The notes under the pieces: generated by a model
The model's database searches: none
What the model saw: only the letters and a program-made list of their open reading frames with translations
What the model was told of the DNA's origin: nothing
Made by a program: the position numbers and the translations under genes
Shown here: piece after piece, positions 58,739 through 64,000 of the stretch
How positions within the stretch are numbered: position 1 is the first letter of the stretch
How the letters are laid out: every line of letters begins with the position of its first letter
Assembly: GCA_013368445.1 (NCBI GenBank)
Contig: JAACJO010000003.1
Location: 2,976,001-3,040,000, forward strand
Source of the DNA: Leucocoprinus leucothites
Taxonomy: Eukaryota; Basidiomycota; Agaricomycetes; Agaricales; Agaricaceae
Length of the DNA: 64,000 bases
Direction: 5' to 3'

Positions 58739-60325
58739 CTACTTTGCTTTACCACCTATATAACTTCGCAGCTCGTCAACATCGCGTACGATCGAGCCGA
58801 AAGTTGATTCCTCCGCAAGTGGTTGTATGATGGCAGACGGTAGTAAATCACCAATGTATTCTGCGACCTTGATCTTGGATCGCATTGTCTGAGGCAAAAT
58901 GGAACCGGAATGAATGAGCAACCGTTTTACGACGTTCGTTCTCGGATGGGCGGGAGGAGCCGCTGGTAGAGGAATAGCGGTGGTAAAATCGATTGGTAGG
59001 CATATTTCCTCCATACAACTGAACGGCTGGTGGGAAATGGTTTTGATCACGGATAAGGATAAGGGTGTCGATTTCGGACCCTCGATAATCAAGCTTTTCA
59101 TTGTTGAGGCGAGAGCCAAAAGCTCAGTCACGTCATCTTCGGTCATCTGAGATGCAACGCCAAGAATACGGAGTCGCTTGATTGAGAGCTCCTCCAGAAA
59201 CAGTTTCAGGTCCTCGAGGCGTAGCTCTCGATTTCCCTCTACCACAGTGACCACGACGTTTTGCAGTTTCTTGAAAGATGACATCGCGCTGAAGGTGTCC
59301 CGCCAATTTTCGAATGCTTTCAGATGAAGAGTCAGCGAGACGAGAGCAGGACAGTCTAGTTGGCGGAAAAGTTTGTGGTACTGGAGATCTTTTCCATGGA
59401 TCTCGAGTGATGAAAGTTTCGTGAAATGCAAGGGGCTACAGGAGAACACCCAATTAGGTGGGTCATTTAGTGCGGCGTCTTCAATAGTGAGGGTGGAGAG
59501 AGTGGGACAACCAGAAAGAACGAGGAACAAGTCACGATAGCGCGTTCGGTGCGAGGGAGGTCTGGTAGCTTTAAAGGAAAGAACGGGAGCCGAAGTCGAG
59601 AGTAAGAGAGGTAACATGCCCGGATCAAGTTCCTCCCAGTTTGAAATTTCAACGTAGTTGATAGGCGCCTTTTGTGCTCGCAATGTATTGTGTAAAAGTA
59701 TGAGGGCGCCTCGGTCTTCACGGCGCAGTCGGTAGTGCACGACCCGTTCGATCGTCTGAGTAGCAAGGAGGGCGATATACGCCTTGCGGGTCGAATCGTT
59801 GCTGTGGGGATGAAACGGGGCCCAATCGAGTAAAAGAAGTTCGAGGTTGGGGAAGAGGTGCAGCAGATCCAGGGACATTGTTACAAAGCACCAGCTGTTC
59901 ACAAAGTCATCGGAGTTCCACTGGTGCGGAGCGAAATTACGGGTATAAGATAGAAGTTCGAGAACATGGTCCCGCGTCTCCGGGAGAAGCGGTTCATTTA
60001 ATCCCTGGGGTTGAGACAGATTCGTGAGGTTGTGGCATTGGTATGATCACAGTGAGCTTACCCATGGTGACAATGACTTATTAATCTTTGCATCCTCTAC
60101 CAGCTCGATATACCTCCTGACATGTCGTATGGTTCGGGCCGTCCTCCAAATCTCCGGTCGGGCGATCTCGTGAAGCTGGCGAGATACGAGCGCTAATGCT
60201 CGTAGCTGAGTTCTCTTGGTGTGAGCAAGTGGATCGAATGGCTCTAATCGATAGTATCTGACAATTTCCAACAGGATATCCCGGCTTAGAGCAGTGTTCG
60301 TACTCGGAAGATACGGGGAAGCCAT
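58739..60325 (-). CDS. F-box/LRR-like protein
   Basis: Two exons joined by an intron at about 60059-60004. The N-terminus holds an F-box-like helix pair (LSRDILLEIVRYYRLEPFDP, then RALALVSRQLHEIARPEIWR). The long second exon contains irregular leucine-rich repeats with the rhythm L-x-x-L-x-I (for example CPTLSTLTIEDAALND, FTKLSSLEIHGKDLQ and CPALVSLTLHLKAF). This layout is typical of the large Agaricomycete F-box family, in which the F-box binds Skp1 of an SCF ubiquitin ligase and the repeats bind the target. The target cannot be named. The start at 60325 (MASPYLPSTNTALSRD) places the F-box at the usual position, close to the N-terminus. Confidence 0.78.
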
Positions 60326-61401
60326 TGCTACATTAGTGGGTGATAGAAGCGGTCCTGCCGAGATCGCTGATCTAGGTAGTTGTTTACTGTTGTGATGCGA
60401 TGTTTACTTCCCCAACACTTCTCTGGATGCCCTGGAGGAAAAGTCTTGAAATTCTACGTCGCACTGCTCATTGAACATCGTTGCGGTCCAAATTTGCTGG
60501 CCAAAGCGCAGTTTGAAGCTAGAAGAATTTATTTCTGCTATAGTCCCTTTGCTGATTCTCGATGGCGCCCAACTATGAAGACCCGACCCCCAGCGATTAA
60601 TCGCCTCTGGAAATCGACTTTCATTTTTCGATGGTGAAGCGCCAACTGCTCTACTATGTTAATAGAGGATGGAATATGTGTGTTAATTTTCTATTATATT
60701 CTAGTGAGGCACCTCCGTCAAGCTCTCGTCAACCCTCCATGAATCACACACAGGCCTCCAAAGCACCCTCTCCAGCCTTTACAAATTAGCGTCACCTTGT
60801 ATAATGTTCCCCTTCCTGTTCTTTGCGGCTTGTTCTTTCAGTTTCTACTATTTTTGCTGGTTCTTTGGCTTTATCGTTTCTCGAACGAGTGCTTCAGCTT
60901 TGCAAATCTCAGCATTCTGTTTTTGAGCAGTTTTTTGGATGGAGGGAGTGATAGACCTTCAGGGGCATTGGAGTGGAATCGGAGCTGAATGATGAAGGTG
61001 TGTGTCGTGGAGACATATTTTGAGAGACGCTTGATTGGGTTACAGTGATGTGATGATCACATGTAATCAATTGTTCGGTATTGGATTTCAAGCCAAACCT
61101 GGTGGTCGCTGATATGATTTTGTCGAGGGCTAGTTTCTACGAGCTGGAAAAGGCTTTCTAGCGGGAGTACAGCCTTGCCTTCATCGCCCATTACACAAGT
61201 CCAAACTCCCTACGAGCTGTGTAAAGGCACTGCTCATTGGTCATCAGTCATTAAATCAACTAACCACCACACGTGTTGATATCACGTCTTTCCAATATCA
61301 ACCTCGTGGACGCATAAGCTAACGTACATAACTCGCTCCTCCTTGTTGTCTTCCTCCTCTCACGCTTTCCTGCAACCACCAATTTACGTTCTCCATACAC
61401 G
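60326..61401. promoter_or_regulatory. Divergent intergenic region between the F-box-like gene and the NACHT gene
   Basis: This 1.1 kb region has no supported gene and carries the upstream regions of both divergent neighbours. No specific element is assigned. Confidence 0.4.
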
Positions 61402-63856
61402 ATGCCCGCCGAGCGGTCTCGCAGGCTTATTGCTAGGCCCTCTCCCTACACCGATCAGACTACAGGTTCCAACCAGTCCGAAGATCCTGTTCCTCGTGTT
61501 CCACCCGCTCAGCTTTGGACTCCTCGGCCTCAGCAACAGCTTTTGACTCCTCGGCCTCAGCAACAGCTTTTGACTCCTCGGCCTCAGCAACAGCTTTTGA
61601 CTCCTCTGCCTCAGCAACAGCTTATTTCTTCACTGCCTGCACCTACACCTCTTCCACATCCTACTCCGCTTCTCCAGCCTACTATCCCCACATCTGCTTC
61701 CCCAATGCGTCTTTCTGAAAGCCTTAACCCTCTGCCTCCTGATCCAGAGGCCCTGAATTCCCCACCTCCTACCCCGTCCTCAGCCATCGTACCAGCCATC
61801 CCTTCATCGACGCAACAGCACTTCCATGCGCATGAAATATTCCACAAGGCACAAAATGTTACTATCAGCAATTCTCAATTTATTGATGTTTCCCCTGCGG
61901 ACTCTGGTGAGCTCCACAGTGCCTTCGAGCTCGAGTATTAATCTCACGCATGAATAGGAATAGGCCTCAAACGGCTCCTCAAACATTCAATGCCAGACGC
62001 TTTCTACAACTCCAGCGCTCGCTATCCCCCACCAAAATGCCACCTTGGTACTCGAAACGACTACATTGCCCTCATCACCAGCTGGGCGCAGGGTCAGTCA
62101 GATCGCCAGGAACCCATTCTCTGGATGCGTGGTCCCTTTGGTATCGGTAAATCAGCTGTCGCTCAAAGTTGTGCCGAGGCTTTGGCACCCTTGGACAAAC
62201 TCGCTGCCACCCTCTTCTTTTCCCGCTCCAATGGAGATCGCGACGACCCTCGACGCGTATTTACCTCCATCGCGTATCAGATTGCTGTCAAATGGCCTCC
62301 GTTCCGAGAAATTGTCAACAGGCGCATGATGGATGACCCTGCTCTCGCGACGATGTCACTGTCGACGCAGTTCGAGCACTTGCTTGTTCACCCCCTTCGT
62401 AGTGTTAACATTCCTCAGAGCGGCTTGGATGGCCGCGTCGTGATTATCGATGGGCTGGACGAGTGCCGTGGAACGGCAGAGCAGTGCGAGATTATTAGGG
62501 TCATCGCAGCTTCCGTTCACAAGCGTACGACGCCCTTCCGCTGGTTCATTACCAGCCGACCCGAAGACCCCATCATCCGGACCATGAACTCTATCTTTGT
62601 ATTTCCCGTTTTATCTCGCATTGAACTTCCTGTGTCCCGTGCAATTGATCACGAGATCCTCCTCTTCCTGACTCACGAGTTCAAGAAGATCCGCGAGGAC
62701 TATGGTCTTGCCGAGACGTGGCCATCTGAGGATGCCCTTGCCCTCCTTGTTGAACGCGGTGCTGGGCTTTGGATCTATGTGGCGACCATGATTCGTTTCA
62801 TCAAGGACGAAAATTCTTTTGGGCCCAAAGACCAGCTGCGCATCGTGCTCGAATTTGCAAAGGAGGTCTCTCCTAAGGTTGGGCCGGACAACCCTTTGGC
62901 GGAGATGGACTTTTTCTATACCCTTATCTTGCAACGAGTCCCATCAAAGGTCAGGACAACAGTTCGGAGAATCCTCCTGCTTGATTCTGCATCAACGTTT
63001 GGTATATACGGCATTGCCGGCGCCCTCTCCCTTTCCATCGAGCAGCTTCGTCGTGCCTGTGCTTCCATCCGGTCGGTCATGAAGGTAGAGCACTCCATAA
63101 GCTACTATCACACATCGTTCCTTGATTTCATGAGAGACCCCCAGCGGTCTAAGAAGCTATGTATCATGGGTGACTTCTTGATTGGGTGGAGGCAGGAGCT
63201 TCTTCGGTGGCTACATGAAGTCTGTTCTCGCAGCACAGGTACTCCGTTCCCCTAGCCAATCTAGTATTTTTTGCTCTGATTAGGTGCCATGTCACTCGCA
63301 GATTCCTCGCATATTGTTTTCCCCTCAAGCACCATTATCCCGGAAGGCTTATCTTATGGTGAGCACTATCGCGGGGTTTTGTGGGTCTTTTGGGGACTTT
63401 GTAGTGCACCCGAGCATCCGCTTGATCTTGGAACTGCTACATCTCTTGCAAAAATACCCTTTAGGCAAATGCTCACGTTGGTTGGTAACGGCTACTGGGA
63501 TGGGATCGCTGCACGTCGGGTAAGAAACAATGTAAGTTTCCAAGACCACTTATTCCCTAGGATTCACGCTCATTATGTGACTGGTGTTTGCAGCTCCCAG
63601 TTGAACTTCGTGACAAGGTTGTTCGAAAGGGCAGGTGCCTGTTCCCCGGGTGTGAAAATGCCCGGGATGTCTGGATTTTGGGACATGGAGAGAATGAATT
63701 GGTCACTCAGCCGGCAAATGCTGGGTTTTATTTGCAAATCCCTTACGTAAGTAGTCGCTTGCCTCGTTATCTTCTTTTGATGTTCTGATTACCTTTTCTC
63801 AGCTGCCTAATGACGAGTGTTTTTGTGGGGCTCACCTGGATAGAGTCTGGCTGTAG
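61402..63856 (+). CDS. NACHT-domain protein (NLR-like STAND NTPase), 742 aa
   Basis: Five exons (61402-61906, 61958-63238, 63284-63519, 63594-63746, 63803-63856) keep the frame throughout and give 742 residues. The N-terminal 165 residues are Pro/Gln-rich with four TPRPQQQLL repeats. A segment follows (AQNVTISNSQFIDV) of the kind often found just before the NACHT domain in Agaricomycete NLRs. The NACHT domain has Walker A GPFGIGKSAVAQ, Walker B VVIIDGLDEC and sensor-like RWFITSRPED. The C-terminal part includes CASIRSVMKVEHSISYYHTS and a last domain with WILGHGENELVTQP and several cysteines. No WD40, ankyrin or TPR repeats follow, so it is a short NLR without an evident sensor array. In fungi such proteins mediate non-self recognition or cell death; the role here is inferred. 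Confidence 0.85.
61518..61625 (+). repeat. 27-bp in-frame tandem repeat, four copies
   Basis: Four consecutive 27-bp units encode TPRPQQQLL (last unit TPLPQQQLI). The first three are almost identical at DNA level, pointing to recent expansion by slippage or unequal exchange within exon 1 of the NACHT gene. Confidence 0.9.
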
Positions 63857-64000
63857 AGAGATCGCGATGAGGGGCAGAAGTCAAATGACTGGTAATGGTG
63901 ACGGGTTTATCGGGCACTTTTCTTAGCTCATCGATTAACTACATTTAATCATAATCATTTTGTGGATCCAATATATGTACGACTTCAGCATGACATGAGC

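Overview
This window is eukaryotic nuclear DNA from a filamentous basidiomycete, most likely an Agaricomycete. The evidence is many short introns (about 48-70 nt, GT..AG), genes on both strands with no operons, two basidiomycete laccases, a divergent G-alpha subunit, a short NACHT (NLR-like) protein, a GtaA/DUF1793 secreted-enzyme family and a fungal-type Rex4 exonuclease. The species cannot be named from the sequence. I saw no tRNA, rRNA, CRISPR array or intact transposon.

Region 1 (1-11.0 kb) is a duplication-and-decay zone. A glutaminase A (GtaA)-like enzyme, a class I methyltransferase and a Rex4 exonuclease form a block that has been duplicated in tandem. One copy kept an intact methyltransferase and Rex4 but only pieces of the glutaminase. 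The other kept a nearly whole glutaminase (one frameshift) and only scraps of the other two.

Region 2 (11-23 kb) is mixed: an unrecognised protein with many SUMO-consensus sites, a cluster of small secreted cysteine-rich proteins sharing a promoter signature, a glutathione transferase with a one-base frameshift, a double-psi beta-barrel secreted protein, a single-pass membrane protein and a multi-exon membrane protein.

Region 3 (24.9-44.3 kb) is bounded by two copies of the same divergent gene pair: a tiny cysteine-free secreted protein on the minus strand and a laccase on the plus strand, about 600 bp apart each time. Between them lie a vacuolar M28 protease, a rhodopsin-domain seven-helix protein divergent from a G-alpha gene, and a GH20 hexosaminidase. 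I consider the paired module the most interesting signal in the window.

Region 4 (45-58 kb) is a second glutaminase/methyltransferase locus: two intact methyltransferases, two intact glutaminase genes in divergent orientation and two small glutaminase remnants. Region 5 (58-64 kb) holds an F-box/LRR-like gene and a NACHT protein, plus a short duplicated scrap of the NACHT gene.

Taken together, many genes encode secreted or surface proteins (laccases, glutaminase-like enzymes, hexosaminidase, barwin-like protein, small secreted proteins). This fits extracellular nutrient acquisition by a saprotrophic or plant-associated fungus. Exon structures were inferred by eye from splice consensus, frame continuity and comparison between paralogues inside the window.
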